A stretch of DNA of 22,989 nucleotides from JBFFXF01 sp041569895 (GCA_041569895.1 JBFFXF010000101.1:1-22989), one strand, 5' to 3'; shown: positions 1 to 6,596, numbered from the stretch's first letter. The notes: a model not told the origin generated them from the letters alone. Numbers and translations are program-made.

Positions 1-985
1 CGTCGTCCTCGTCGTCGTCGTCGTCGTCCGCCTCCTCGCTCTCCACGAAGCTGCCGTCGGGGGCACAGTCGGTCGCCTCGACGAGAGTTCCGACGCCGAG
101 GTGAACGTTCACCTCGCCGTCGTCGCCGCCGAGGCTGGAGAGGGGAACCGTCAGCGTGACCGTGTTGCCGTCGGTGCTCGCGGAGCCGGCGACTTCGCTG
201 GGCGGCACGTTTCCGGGTCCGGGAGGCGGGACGAAATCCCGGATGTCGCGCACCAGCACTGCGAGCGACTCGAACGGGGGCGGCCCGACGGGAATGAGGC
301 CGACCACGAAGTCCGCTCTGAGAGAGCTCGGGTAATCGGGGCAGTTGACTCCGAGATTGGAGGGACCCTGGATGCCCGTGTCGGCGTTCTGGTCCGTGTC
401 GATCTCGGCGATCATGATCAGAAGCCGTGCGTCCTGCGGATCGAGGCTGAAGGAGTCGGCGACGGTCGCGCTGATCAGGAGGTCCGTCTCGGTGTGGAGG
501 ACGCTGACCTCCAGGATGTCGTGCTGGACCGGCCCCGTCCCGACAGTGTCCCCGGCGGGGTCACTCGCGGTGCCGTCGTCGTTCTCGTCGTCGTCGTCGC
601 CATCGTCGTCGTCACCATCGTCGTCGTCGTCATCGTCGTCCGAGGCTCCTGACCCCGCGACACCGCAGGCCGGCGCGGGTTGCGGGCCTCCGGAGAAGAG
701 CCAGCCGAGGAGATGGACGGCGTCGCTGACGTCGAGGTTCTCGTCGTGGTTGGCGTCGCCGTTCTGGACCAGCGCGGGCTCTGTGCCGCAGCCTTGCAGC
801 TCGACCGGCGCCGGATCGTCGAGGAAGAGGTGTCCGAGGAGACGCATCGCGTCGCTGAGATCCCTCGCGAGGTCTCCGTTGACGTCGCAGTTCTCGATGG
901 CGAATCGCTCCTGGCCGGGGGAGGCCGCTTTCGCAGAGCCGACGAGCACGACGAATACGATCGACAGGAACACGAAAAACCGCAT
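1..985 (-). CDS. Secreted protein with dockerin-like loops and poly-Asp linkers (5' part, runs off the window edge)
   Basis: Reading the minus strand from ATG at 985 gives 328 open codons to the window edge, so the C-terminus is missing. A GGAG ribosome site lies about 8 nt before the start. Residues 1-20 form a signal peptide (hydrophobic core FLSIVFVVLVG, likely cut after AKA). Residues 33-100 hold two calcium loops, CDVNGDLARDLSDAMRLL and GDANHDENLDVSDAVHLL, of the dockerin/EF-hand type. Residues 116-137 are an Asp-rich linker with 8 and 4+4 Asp runs. Residues 150-308 look like a beta-sandwich with DTDQNADTG and NTVTLTVPLSSLG, similar in style to extracellular CBM9/DOMON-like domains. A second Asp-rich stretch starts at 318. 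It is probably an exported calcium-binding, surface or periplasmic protein. Its exact function is unknown. The dockerin-like pair is N-terminal here, unlike in the two other secreted proteins of the window. Confidence 0.8.
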   Translation of the reverse strand, partial: MRFFVFLSIVFVVLVGSAKAASPGQERFAIENCDVNGDLARDLSDAMRLLGHLFLDDPAPVELQGCGTEPALVQNGDANHDENLDVSDAVHLLGWLFSGGPQPAPACGVAGSGASDDDDDDDDGDDDDGDDDDENDDGTASDPAGDTVGTGPVQHDILEVSVLHTETDLLISATVADSFSLDPQDARLLIMIAEIDTDQNADTGIQGPSNLGVNCPDYPSSLRADFVVGLIPVGPPPFESLAVLVRDIRDFVPPPGPGNVPPSEVAGSASTDGNTVTLTVPLSSLGGDDGEVNVHLGVGTLVEATDCAPDGSFVESEEADDDDDDEDD

Positions 986-1349
986 ATCTCGCTCCTTCGT
1001 CTGTGGGAAATGAAGACCCGGCGGCGACCGGTCCCGGTCGTCGCGTTACGAGCGTGCCCGCCCTTACCCAGTCCGCCCCTCCCAGCGGTCCGGTACTTCT
1101 GGCCCGGGGAAACCGCAGGGACCAGCGAGCTTCCGCGCAGAGAGCTCCGTCCCGTGAACGGACCGGGCTCTCGACCCCTCGATCACCGGGCGGCTGCCCG
1201 GCACCAAAACCAACCTTCGTGGCCATACTCGGAGAATGACTGGACAAAGTCAAGGAATTGCCAACAGCCCTTGCGCGAGGCGATCGCGGCAGTAGGATTG
1301 TCCCGCGGGGTTGATCTCATTTCCCTGGCGACACACCAGCACTCTGACA
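986..1349. other. Intergenic region between divergent secreted-protein genes
   Basis: This 364-bp gap should hold both promoters. It contains a perfect 6-bp hairpin, CCGGGC-GGCT-GCCCGG, at 1186-1201 with no T tract. On the plus strand TTGCGC (1271-1276) and TAGGAT (1293-1298) are 16 nt apart and could be a weak -35/-10 pair for the protease gene. No convincing coding sequence is present. The open frames crossing it on the minus strand are compositional shadows. Confidence 0.5.
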
Positions 1350-2900
1350 ATGCGTCTCCTGCTTCGCTGCCTCATTGCGGCCACTGCCGGCTTCGCCCCG
1401 ATCGCACTCGTCGCGGGCCCCGCCGCGATCGACCGGGACGTGCGCGTGCGGCTCGACCGCGACGGCGCCGCCTGCGTGTGGGTCACGCTCGACGATGAGA
1501 GCCTTCCCGGCGAGACGGACGCGCGCGTTGTGGCGCGACACGCCGCGACCCAGAAGCGATTCTGCTCGAGCCTCCCCGACGGCGGCTTCGAGGTGCGCTA
1601 TTGCTTTCGCTTCTCGCCCGTGGTGGTGCTCGAGGTGCTCGACCGCGCGCTCCTCGAACGCCTCGAGAAGCACGACGACGTCGCGCGGGTGCAGCTCGAC
1701 GTGCGAGGGTCGGCCGCGCTCGACGAGAGCCGCGCTCTGGTGCGCGCCGACCAGGTGTTCGACATGGGCATCACCGGGGCGGGCACGGTGGTCGCCGTGC
1801 TCGACTCGGGCGTCGACGTCGACCATCCCGATCTCGAGGGAGCGATCATCCATCAGAAGCGCTTCCTCGACTCGGGCAGCTCGATCGGCAACTCAGCGGA
1901 GGATGGTCACGGACACGGCACGCACGTGACGTCGATCATCGCCGGACGCGGCCGGCAGGCGCCCAGGGGAGTGGCGCCGCAGGCCGAGATCGTCGCGATC
2001 AAGGTGCTCGACGATGACAACACCGGGTTCCTGTCCGACTGGACGGCGGGTGTCGAGCACGTCATCGAGTTGCACGACGCCGACAACGGCATCCGCATCG
2101 ACGTGATCAACATGAGCTTCGAGAGCGAGGCCGCGCACCGCGGCGTCTGCGACGGCTTTCGCATGGCCTTCAGCGCCGCGTGCACCGCCGCCCGGGCGCG
2201 GGGAATCGCGCTCTTCGCCGCCAGCGGCAACGCCGGGAGCAGTCGCATGCTGAAGGCGCCGGCGTGCTACTCGGCGGTGATCGCGGTCGGCTCGTCGTCG
2301 GTCGATCCGCCCGACCTCGTGTCCTCGTTCACGAACCGCAACGAGCTTCTCGACCTCCTGGCGCCCGGCGAGTCGATCCTCGCCGCCGGCCTGGGCGGCG
2401 GGACGGGCAGACTCTCGGGCACCTCCCAGGCATCCCCGCACGCGGCGGCGCTCGCGTGCCTTCTTCGAGAAATCGACCCGTCGATCACGCCGCGCCGGAT
2501 TCTGCGTCTGATCCAGGCCACCGGCGTGCCGATCGCCGACGCCCGAACCGGCCTCGTCTTCCCCAGAATCGACGCGCTCGCCGCGGTCAACTCCGTCGCG
2601 CTGACGCTCTTTCACCGCGGCGACACGAACCAGGACGGACAGCTCGACATCGCGGATCCGATCACCACCCTCAACTTCCTCTTTCGCGACGGACGCGCGC
2701 CCGCGTGTCGCGAGGCGGCGGATTCCAACAACGACGGCGCGATCGATATTTCGGACCCGGTGCTGCTGATCACGTACCTGCTGCTCGGAGGCCCCGGACC
2801 CGACGCGCCCGGCCCGCCGGGCTCCCCGTGCGGCCTCGACCCGGATCGGCGGGGGAGTCCTGGCGACCTGGGCTGCGAAAGCTATCTGCCGTGCTTGTGA
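1350..2900 (+). CDS. Secreted subtilisin-family (S8) serine protease with C-terminal dockerin-like tail
   Basis: A 516-residue exported serine endopeptidase. The start is placed at ATG 1350 because it begins directly with a signal peptide (MRLLLRCLIAATAGFAPIAL); a TTG at 1311 would add 13 residues. No clear ribosome site is visible. Residues 30-125 resemble an inhibitor-type propeptide. The catalytic triad is complete: Asp152 in AVLDSGVDVDHPDL, His189 in GHGHGTHV and Ser359 in SGTSQASPHAA, with the oxyanion Asn294 in AASGNAG. Residues 421-481 carry two calcium loops (DTNQDGQLDIADP and DSNNDGAIDISDP), each followed by a hydrophobic helix and a Gly-rich turn. The chain ends in CESYLPCL, a Cys-rich tail also seen in the FG-GAP protein at 11935-14811. 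It probably degrades extracellular or periplasmic protein. The tail may mediate attachment or sorting, which is inference. Confidence 0.93.
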   Translation: MRLLLRCLIAATAGFAPIALVAGPAAIDRDVRVRLDRDGAACVWVTLDDESLPGETDARVVARHAATQKRFCSSLPDGGFEVRYCFRFSPVVVLEVLDRALLERLEKHDDVARVQLDVRGSAALDESRALVRADQVFDMGITGAGTVVAVLDSGVDVDHPDLEGAIIHQKRFLDSGSSIGNSAEDGHGHGTHVTSIIAGRGRQAPRGVAPQAEIVAIKVLDDDNTGFLSDWTAGVEHVIELHDADNGIRIDVINMSFESEAAHRGVCDGFRMAFSAACTAARARGIALFAASGNAGSSRMLKAPACYSAVIAVGSSSVDPPDLVSSFTNRNELLDLLAPGESILAAGLGGGTGRLSGTSQASPHAAALACLLREIDPSITPRRILRLIQATGVPIADARTGLVFPRIDALAAVNSVALTLFHRGDTNQDGQLDIADPITTLNFLFRDGRAPACREAADSNNDGAIDISDPVLLITYLLLGGPGPDAPGPPGSPCGLDPDRRGSPGDLGCESYLPCL

Positions 2901-2933
2901 CGTTTCGTCCGTTCACGAGCACGACAGCGAGAT

Positions 2934-3392
2934 TCACGCGACCGCGCGCTCCTGCGTCGCCTCCCGGATCATGCGCATCTCGAGGACGTTGTCCACGGTG
3001 AGCAGTCCGTGGAGGCGACCGTCGCGGACGACCGCCAGGGACGAGCCGGCGCCGAGTTGCGGAAGGACCGCGTCGAGCATGTCGCCCGGGTCGACCATCG
3101 GCTGACCGTTGGTGGCGGCCTTGCCGACACTCGCGGAAACGCCATGTGACGCGAGGCCGCGCAGGAGGTCCTGGCGAGTCAGGATGCCGGCGAACACGCC
3201 GTCACGCACCACCGGGAAGTCCTGCTGGCTGCCGGCGAGCAGCCTCGCCGCGGCAGCCTCGAGCGTATCGCTCGCATCGAGCGTCTCGTAGTCGGTCAGC
3301 ATCGCCTCGCGCACCGACAGGCCGCGAAACGCCGATCGCATCCGGGTCGACTCGAGCTCCCCCCGCGCCGCGAAGAAGACGAACAGCGACAC
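2934..3392 (-). pseudogene. CBS-domain pair, apparent C-terminal remnant of an M50 site-2 protease
   Basis: The product of up to 152 residues begins with half of a membrane helix (LFVFFAA) and continues with GELESTRMRSAFRGLSVREAM, then two CBS domains (about 26-80 and 90-145) with AGSQQDFPVV, GILTRQDLLRGL and GLLTVDNVLEMRMIREA. This order and wording match the end of CBS-containing M50 intramembrane metalloproteases, as I know the family. The upstream frame stays open to a TGA at 3462-3464 and adds PILALVS, which completes the last transmembrane helix, but no HExxH or DGG zinc motif exists upstream. The next gene starts only about 80 bp away. Expression could start at GTG 3392 (no ribosome site) or at ATG 3341, which has GGGGAG upstream and would leave a soluble CBS protein of about 135 residues. 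It is either a decaying fragment or a recycled CBS ligand sensor. Confidence 0.7.
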
Positions 3393-3502
3393 CAGGGCCA
3401 GGATCGGCTGCCGATCCGGAATCCTCCTCTCATCGCCATGATCAGGGCTCCTTGACGTCTCTCAAGCGCGACGGGTTACCAGTACCGATCGTCTCGTTTC
3501 TC

Positions 3503-3536
3503 GGCTCGACCGGCCGCGGAGCGACCGGTCGGAGCC
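3503..3536 (-). terminator. GC-rich hairpin downstream of the 68-residue gene
   Basis: GGCTC+GACCGG (3503-3513) pairs with CCGGTC+GAGCC (3525-3536), giving an 11-bp stem with one bulged G and an 11-nt loop. It begins 8 bp past the stop codon of the minus-strand gene at 3544. There is no U tract, so it is a stem-type or 3'-stability element rather than a classical intrinsic terminator. Confidence 0.35.
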
Positions 3537-3543
3537 CGATCCT

Positions 3544-3750
3544 TTACTGCGACTCGCGGTCGCGCGTGTGGATCCGCACGGTGCCATCGATCTTCCACTC
3601 CGCGTGACTCGCCTCGTTGCCGGTGCTGCTCGGCACGCCGAGCTTCACGTTCTGGAACTCGTACGTGATCTCCGCGTTGCGGCCGGTGAGCTTGTCGTAG
3701 AGACCGATCGCCAGCTCGGGCCAGGTGCGGGTCTCGTTGCGCGTCGTCAT
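3544..3750 (-). CDS. Small conserved-looking cytosolic protein, unknown function
   Basis: A 68-residue protein. The start is fixed at ATG 3750 by a GGGAGG ribosome site 6 nt upstream; an in-frame GTG or ATG further upstream adds only a low-complexity GTTPGGSGEPKNG stretch. The sequence MTTRNETRTWPELAIGLYDKL begins a predicted helix, and TGRNAEITYEFQNVKLGVPS and HAEWKIDGTVRIHTRD look like beta strands, so a compact alpha-plus-beta fold is likely. There is no signal peptide, membrane segment, Cys pair or recognisable catalytic motif. I do not recognise the family with certainty. It stands alone between the CBS remnant and the repeat-rich region before the CNNM gene. Confidence 0.7.
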   Translation of the reverse strand: MTTRNETRTWPELAIGLYDKLTGRNAEITYEFQNVKLGVPSSTGNEASHAEWKIDGTVRIHTRDRESQ

Positions 3751-3853
3751 GGGAAACCTCCCGTTCTTTGGCTCCCCGGAACCCCCGGGGGTGGTGCCGC
3801 GCCGCCCGACGACCACCGTCGAACCGCGCGACGAGGGGAGTATGGGGTCCGAT

Positions 3854-3939
3854 CAGATTTTGACAATGTCCGGGGGAGATTTTTGGAGAGATTTTGAGAC
3901 TATTTGGCTGTCACCTTTGACAGAACTTAATCAAAACTG
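3854..3939. repeat. AT-rich inverted-repeat cell (REP/MITE-like candidate)
   Basis: CAGATTTTGA (3854-3863) and TCAAAACTG (3931-3939) form an imperfect inverted repeat with one extra A around an 86-bp segment that is strikingly AT-rich for this genome. Nested inside are GACA-A-TGTC (3862-3870) and the perfect hairpin CTGTCA-CCTT-TGACAG (3908-3923). GGGGTCC just outside the left end recalls GGGGTCAGATC-type elements mobilised by REP-associated (TnpA-REP) transposases. No transposase is in the window. Confidence 0.45.
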
Positions 3940-4010
3940 GGTCTCGCGGAGGTTCTGGGGCGTCCTGGCCCTCTTTTGCGCCTTTTCTCGCCCGTTGAAC
4001 GGGAGCTCCG

Positions 4011-4070
4011 GGGACGGGGACGGGAACGGGAACGGGAACGGGAACGGGGACGGGGACGGGGACGGGGACG
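4011..4070 (-). repeat. Hexanucleotide array A, ten units (NNCCCG class on minus strand)
   Basis: Ten consecutive 6-bp units on the plus strand: GGGACG x2, GGAACG x4, GGGACG x4. On the minus strand these read as (TC/TT)CCCG units. Read that way, the array is followed 1 nt later by the palindrome GGAGCTCC (4002-4009) and then CCCGT-TCA-ACGGG. It lies about 260 bp upstream of the small minus-strand gene and 76 bp upstream of the CNNM gene. Confidence 0.9.
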
Positions 4071-4102
4071 AAAGAGGTGACCTCGGCAGGTCGTTTTGCC
4101 AC

Positions 4103-4138
4103 GATGCCGCGCACGAGGAAGATGCCGCGCACGAAGGA
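4103..4138 (+). repeat. 18-bp tandem duplication ending in the ribosome site of the CNNM gene
   Basis: GATGCCGCGCACGAGGAA (4103-4120) is followed directly by a second copy (4121-4138) whose last bases differ and form GAAGGAGG, the ribosome site for ATG 4147. The duplication therefore sits in the 5' leader. Confidence 0.75.
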
Positions 4139-4146
4139 GGCAGCTC

Positions 4147-5388
4147 ATGACGCTTTTCATAACGGGTGTTCTCATCGCGCTGGTGATCTCGGCGATCTGC
4201 TCGGTGATGGAGGCGACCCTGCTCTCGCTGACGCCGGCACAGGTCGGGACCCTGTCGCAGGAGCGGCCGCGGATCGGTCGGATCTGGCAGGCCTTCAAGA
4301 CCGACGTCGAGCGGCCGATCGCGGTGATCCTGCTCCTCAACACCGCCGCCCACACCGTCGGCGCGTCGGTCGCGGGCGCGCAGTTCGGCAAGGTGTTCGG
4401 CGAGGAGCACCTCTGGCTCTTCGCCGCGGTGTTCACGTTCGTCATGCTGCAGTTCACGGAGATCCTCGCGAAGTCGCTCGGCGTGCGCTTCAATCGTCCG
4501 CTTGCCGTCGTCATCGCGCGGCCGCTGCAGGTCTCGTCGATCGTCCTCCGCCCGGTGCTCTGGCTGATTCACCTGATCAACAGACCCTTCGAGGGCCGCC
4601 GGAAGGAGGAGCGTCCACCGGCGACGATCGAGGAGATCACGGCGCTCGCCGGTCTCGCGCGCATCTCGCGCCAGATCAGCCCGCGCCAGGAGCGCATCAT
4701 CGCGACCGCGCCGCGGCTCTCCGAGTTCCGCGTTCGCGACATCCAGATCCCGCCGGAGGAGGTCGCCTGGCTCGACGTCAAACAGAGCCTCGCCGAGGCG
4801 ATCGATCACGCCCGTCAGCACCTGTACACACGATTCCCAGTCTGCGAGGGTGGCGACCTCGATCGGGTAGTCGGCTACGTCAACGTCAAGGAGATGCTGT
4901 TCCTCGCCACCGACAACGTGCCGGACCAGCTGGAGCGTCTGCCAGTGCGTCCGATCGTGACGATCTCGGAGGACGCCACCGCGTCGGAGCTGATGTCGAC
5001 GCTGATTCGCGAGCGGGCCCACATCGCGATCGTCAAGAGCGCGGCGGGCAAGACCACCGGCCTGGTCACCTTCGAGGACGTCGTCGAGGAGCTCCTCGGC
5101 GACATCCGCGACGAGTTCGACCGCCTCCCGCGCCACCTCCATCCCGCGGGCGAGAACCGCTGGCTGGTCGGCGGCGGCGTCCGCATGAAGGACCTCGCCG
5201 AGAAACTCGACCTGGAGCCGCCGGCGCGTCCGGAGCAACCGCTCGCGGTGTGGCTCGAGGAACGCGTTGACGGGCCGATCCAGGTCGGCTCGACATTCGA
5301 GTCGGACGGAGTGCGATTCCTGGTGCGAACGTTGCGGAGGGGGAGTTTGTTCGAGTGTGAGATTCGGCGGGAGAAAGCCGTCGAGTGA
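4147..5388 (+). CDS. CNNM/CorC-family membrane transporter (CNNM + CBS pair + CorC_HlyC domain)
   Basis: A 413-residue integral membrane protein of the family linked to Mg2+/Co2+ and Na+ efflux. ATG 4147 is chosen because GAAGGAGG lies 7 nt upstream; earlier in-frame starts would prepend an Arg-rich stretch coded by the leader duplication. Residues 1-160 form the CNNM (DUF21) domain, with MEATLLSL near residue 21 and the membrane segments ILLLNTAAHTVGASVAG and FTFVMLQFTEILAKSLG. Residues about 205-325 are a CBS pair (TRFPVCEGGDLDRVVGYV; GLVTFEDVVEELLGDI), which binds adenine nucleotides in relatives. Residues 335-413 are the C-terminal CorC/HlyC domain (GGGVRMKDLAEKL). The usual GE-x-x-PK of the membrane domain reads TEILAK, with Ala in place of Pro. 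The gene stands alone between two ten-unit hexamer arrays, and the substrate cannot be fixed from sequence. Confidence 0.9.
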   Translation: MTLFITGVLIALVISAICSVMEATLLSLTPAQVGTLSQERPRIGRIWQAFKTDVERPIAVILLLNTAAHTVGASVAGAQFGKVFGEEHLWLFAAVFTFVMLQFTEILAKSLGVRFNRPLAVVIARPLQVSSIVLRPVLWLIHLINRPFEGRRKEERPPATIEEITALAGLARISRQISPRQERIIATAPRLSEFRVRDIQIPPEEVAWLDVKQSLAEAIDHARQHLYTRFPVCEGGDLDRVVGYVNVKEMLFLATDNVPDQLERLPVRPIVTISEDATASELMSTLIRERAHIAIVKSAAGKTTGLVTFEDVVEELLGDIRDEFDRLPRHLHPAGENRWLVGGGVRMKDLAEKLDLEPPARPEQPLAVWLEERVDGPIQVGSTFESDGVRFLVRTLRRGSLFECEIRREKAVE

Positions 5389-5407
5389 CGGTTCGCCCCT
5401 CCTTTTC

Positions 5408-5467
5408 GGACCCGGACCCGGACCCGGACCCGGACCCGGACCCGGACCCGGACCCGGACCCGGACCC
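5408..5467 (+). repeat. Hexanucleotide array B, ten perfect GGACCC units
   Basis: Ten identical copies of GGACCC (equivalently GACCCG) start 20 bp after the CNNM stop codon. The perfect hairpin GGTTC-CGA-GAACC (5468-5480) follows with no gap. Perfect identity of all ten units suggests recent slippage or homogenisation. Confidence 0.95.
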
Positions 5468-5525
5468 GGTTCCGAGAACCACCGGTGTCGTTCCCATGGT
5501 CGCCGTCGGGGCCGGGCCGGCGGAG

Positions 5526-5609
5526 TCCGAGACCGAGACCGAGACCGATTCCGACTACGACACCGACACCGATTCCGATTCCGACTCCGATTCCGACTCC
5601 GACTCCGAT
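5526..5609 (+). repeat. Hexanucleotide array C, fourteen NCCGAN units
   Basis: Fourteen 6-bp units of the form (T/A)CCGA(G/C/T), one degenerate (TACGAC). They are followed by GATGACCGAGTCCGAG (5607-5622), the small hairpin GGTC-AGA-GACC (5622-5632) and GAACAGATGACCGAG (from 5635). The same two words recur after array E near 6540-6568, so C and E are related copies. Confidence 0.9.
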
Positions 5610-5751
5610 GACCGAGTCCGAGGTCAGAGACCGAGAACAGATGACCGAGGACCGAGAACAGAGAGCAGAGAACGGAGACAGATCAAAGGACGCACTTCCC
5701 CGCTCCGACCCCCGCGCCGGATCACCTCTCGGTTCCGGCCTCCAGTTCGGA

Positions 5752-5757
5752 TACACT
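5752..5757 (+). promoter_or_regulatory. Possible -10 element TACACT for the 5822 gene
   Basis: TACACT stands out in GC-rich sequence 65 nt before ATG 5822. It matches the hexamer upstream of the methyltransferase gene. No good -35 is visible. Confidence 0.35.
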
Positions 5758-5821
5758 CTCGATGCCGGAGCCGGGGGCAGCTGGTCGGCTCCTGACGCAT
5801 GACCGGCGGGGAGGAGGTGCA

Positions 5822-6310
5822 ATGCGTTCGACTCGAACACAGCAACACTTCGTCGTCTGGTCGTGCGCCGTGCTGGCGTGGCTGCTCTGTGTGTCGTTCA
5901 CGGAGTGGACTTCCGGTGGAGTCCACGGAAGACCGCAGCTCTTCGACCTGGGCGTCGTCACCGTCCGCTCCGACGTCGACTCGGTGGAGGCGGCGCTCGC
6001 GCTCGGCATCTTCGTGCCTCTCGTGCTCCTCGGGGTGTCGATCTATCTCGCCCTCGGGTGGTGGCCCGCCGCGTCGCGATCCCCGGCGCGCGAGAGGGTC
6101 TCCCGCGAGACCCTCAAGGCGATGCCACGCACCACCGCGAGGGAGTGGGCGGAGCAGACAGGAGTCACCGAGGCGCAGATCATCGACGCCATCTCGATCG
6201 GGCAGATGCAGGGCTTCGAGGAAGACGGCGTCTGGTATGTCGTTCGCGGACGACCGGTGGTCGTGAGTCGGGGGGAGAAGGGCGAGGGGGCGTTGGGGGA
6301 CGGTCGGTAG
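5822..6310 (+). CDS. Small two-helix membrane protein with helix-turn-helix-like C-terminal domain
   Basis: A 162-residue protein. ATG 5822 has a very strong GGAGGAGGT site directly upstream, which decides the start over ATG 5762. Helix 1 (about residues 11-27, FVVWSCAVLAWLLCVSF) and helix 2 (about 60-80, ALALGIFVPLVLLGVSIYLAL) are separated by about 30 residues, presumably outside the cytoplasm. After a short basic linker, residues 100-142 (AREWAEQTGVTEAQIIDAIS, then GQMQGFEEDGVWYVV) resemble the MerR/excisionase-type HTH_17 fold: helix, GVT/S turn, helix and a small wing. This suggests a membrane-tethered DNA-binding or protein-binding module, but the assignment rests on pattern only. The gene is flanked on both sides by related composite hexamer arrays. 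The end (GEKGEGALGDGR) is low complexity. Confidence 0.75.
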   Translation: MRSTRTQQHFVVWSCAVLAWLLCVSFTEWTSGGVHGRPQLFDLGVVTVRSDVDSVEAALALGIFVPLVLLGVSIYLALGWWPAASRSPARERVSRETLKAMPRTTAREWAEQTGVTEAQIIDAISIGQMQGFEEDGVWYVVRGRPVVVSRGEKGEGALGDGR

Positions 6311-6368
6311 GCGTGTCGAGGCCGACTGGAATTTGGGCTCGGATTCTGATTCCCTCGTTGCAAGAACG

Positions 6369-6404
6369 TACCCGTACCCGTTCCCGTTCCCGTGCCCGTT
6401 CCCG
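6369..6404 (+). repeat. Hexanucleotide array D, six NNCCCG units
   Basis: The units TACCCG x2, TTCCCG x2, TGCCCG and TTCCCG, plus a degenerate TCCTCG, begin 58 bp after the stop of the 5822 gene. The palindrome CCTCGAGG (6406-6413) follows 1 nt after the last full unit. The word is the same as in array A read on the minus strand and in the array at 22896. Confidence 0.9.
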
Positions 6405-6423
6405 TCCTCGAGGGCTCTGGTTG

Positions 6424-6445
6424 CGGAGTCCGATGACGGACTCCG
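6424..6445. repeat. Perfect 9-bp hairpin between arrays D and E
   Basis: CGGAGTCCG (6424-6432), loop ATGA, CGGACTCCG (6437-6445). The right arm merges into the first units of array E. It lies between convergent genes and could act as a bidirectional stem, but no T tract follows. Confidence 0.8.
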
Positions 6446-6558
6446 ACTCCGACTCCGACAACTCCGACACCGATTCCGACACCGATTCCGACACCGACAC
6501 CGATTCCGATTCCGACTCCGACACCGATGACCGATGACCGATGACCGAGTCCGAGAAC
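6442..6558 (+). repeat. Hexanucleotide array E, NCCGAN class with 7-bp variants
   Basis: TCCGAC x3, an AAC interruption, then about ten (T/A)CCGA(C/T) units, then 7-bp GACCGAT/GACCGAG variants. The array ends in GATGACCGAGTCCGAG and GAACAGATGACCGAG, shared with the region after array C. It lies between the convergent genes 5822-6310 and 6583-7185. Confidence 0.9.
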
Positions 6559-6569
6559 AGATGACCGAG

Positions 6570-6596
6570 AAAACGAGGCGCCTCATTCTCGAGGCG
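6570..6596 (-). terminator. Probable intrinsic terminator of the 6583-7185 gene
   Basis: On the minus strand CGCCTC-GAGAAT-GAGGCG (6596-6579) forms a stem that overlaps the stop codon and is followed by CCTCG and TTTTCTC. An outer pairing of GAGAAACG with CGTTTTCTC can extend it with one bulge. This is the only stem with a T-rich tail I found. Confidence 0.45.

Larger units (their letters stand above)
3751..4146. other. Repeat-rich intergenic region between divergent genes
   Basis: This 396-bp gap contains an AT-rich inverted-repeat cell (3854-3939), a palindrome CCCGT-TGA-ACGGG (3991-4003) next to GGAGCTCC (4002-4009), the ten-unit hexamer array at 4011-4070 and an 18-bp tandem duplication at 4103-4138. 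I see no credible gene. Frames open through the array exist on both strands only because the array lacks stop codons. Confidence 0.7.
5389..5821. other. Intergenic region with composite hexamer arrays B and C
   Basis: This 433-bp gap holds array B (5408-5467), the hairpin GGTTC-CGA-GAACC (5468-5480), array C (5526-5609), a degenerate tail with repeated GACCGAG/GAACAG words to about 5690, and a promoter-like hexamer at 5752. The frame opened by GTG 5385 through both arrays gives only Asp-Pro and Asp-Ser/Thr dipeptide repeats, and I do not call it a gene. Confidence 0.7.

Noticed and set aside
2901..2933. Possible terminator between the convergent protease and CBS fragment
   Set aside because: No stem with a T tract is visible in the 33-bp gap.
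3931..5238. Minus-strand frame antisense to the CNNM gene and through array A
   Set aside because: Charged low-complexity product with no start signals. The plus-strand CNNM, CBS and CorC domains are unambiguous.
5385..5795. Plus-strand ORF starting with GTG that overlaps the CNNM stop and encodes Asp-Pro and Asp-Ser/Thr dipeptide repeats
   Set aside because: It arises from hexamer arrays without stop codons. The related array E does not keep the same frame, variable bases are not at wobble positions, and there is no ribosome site or recognisable domain.
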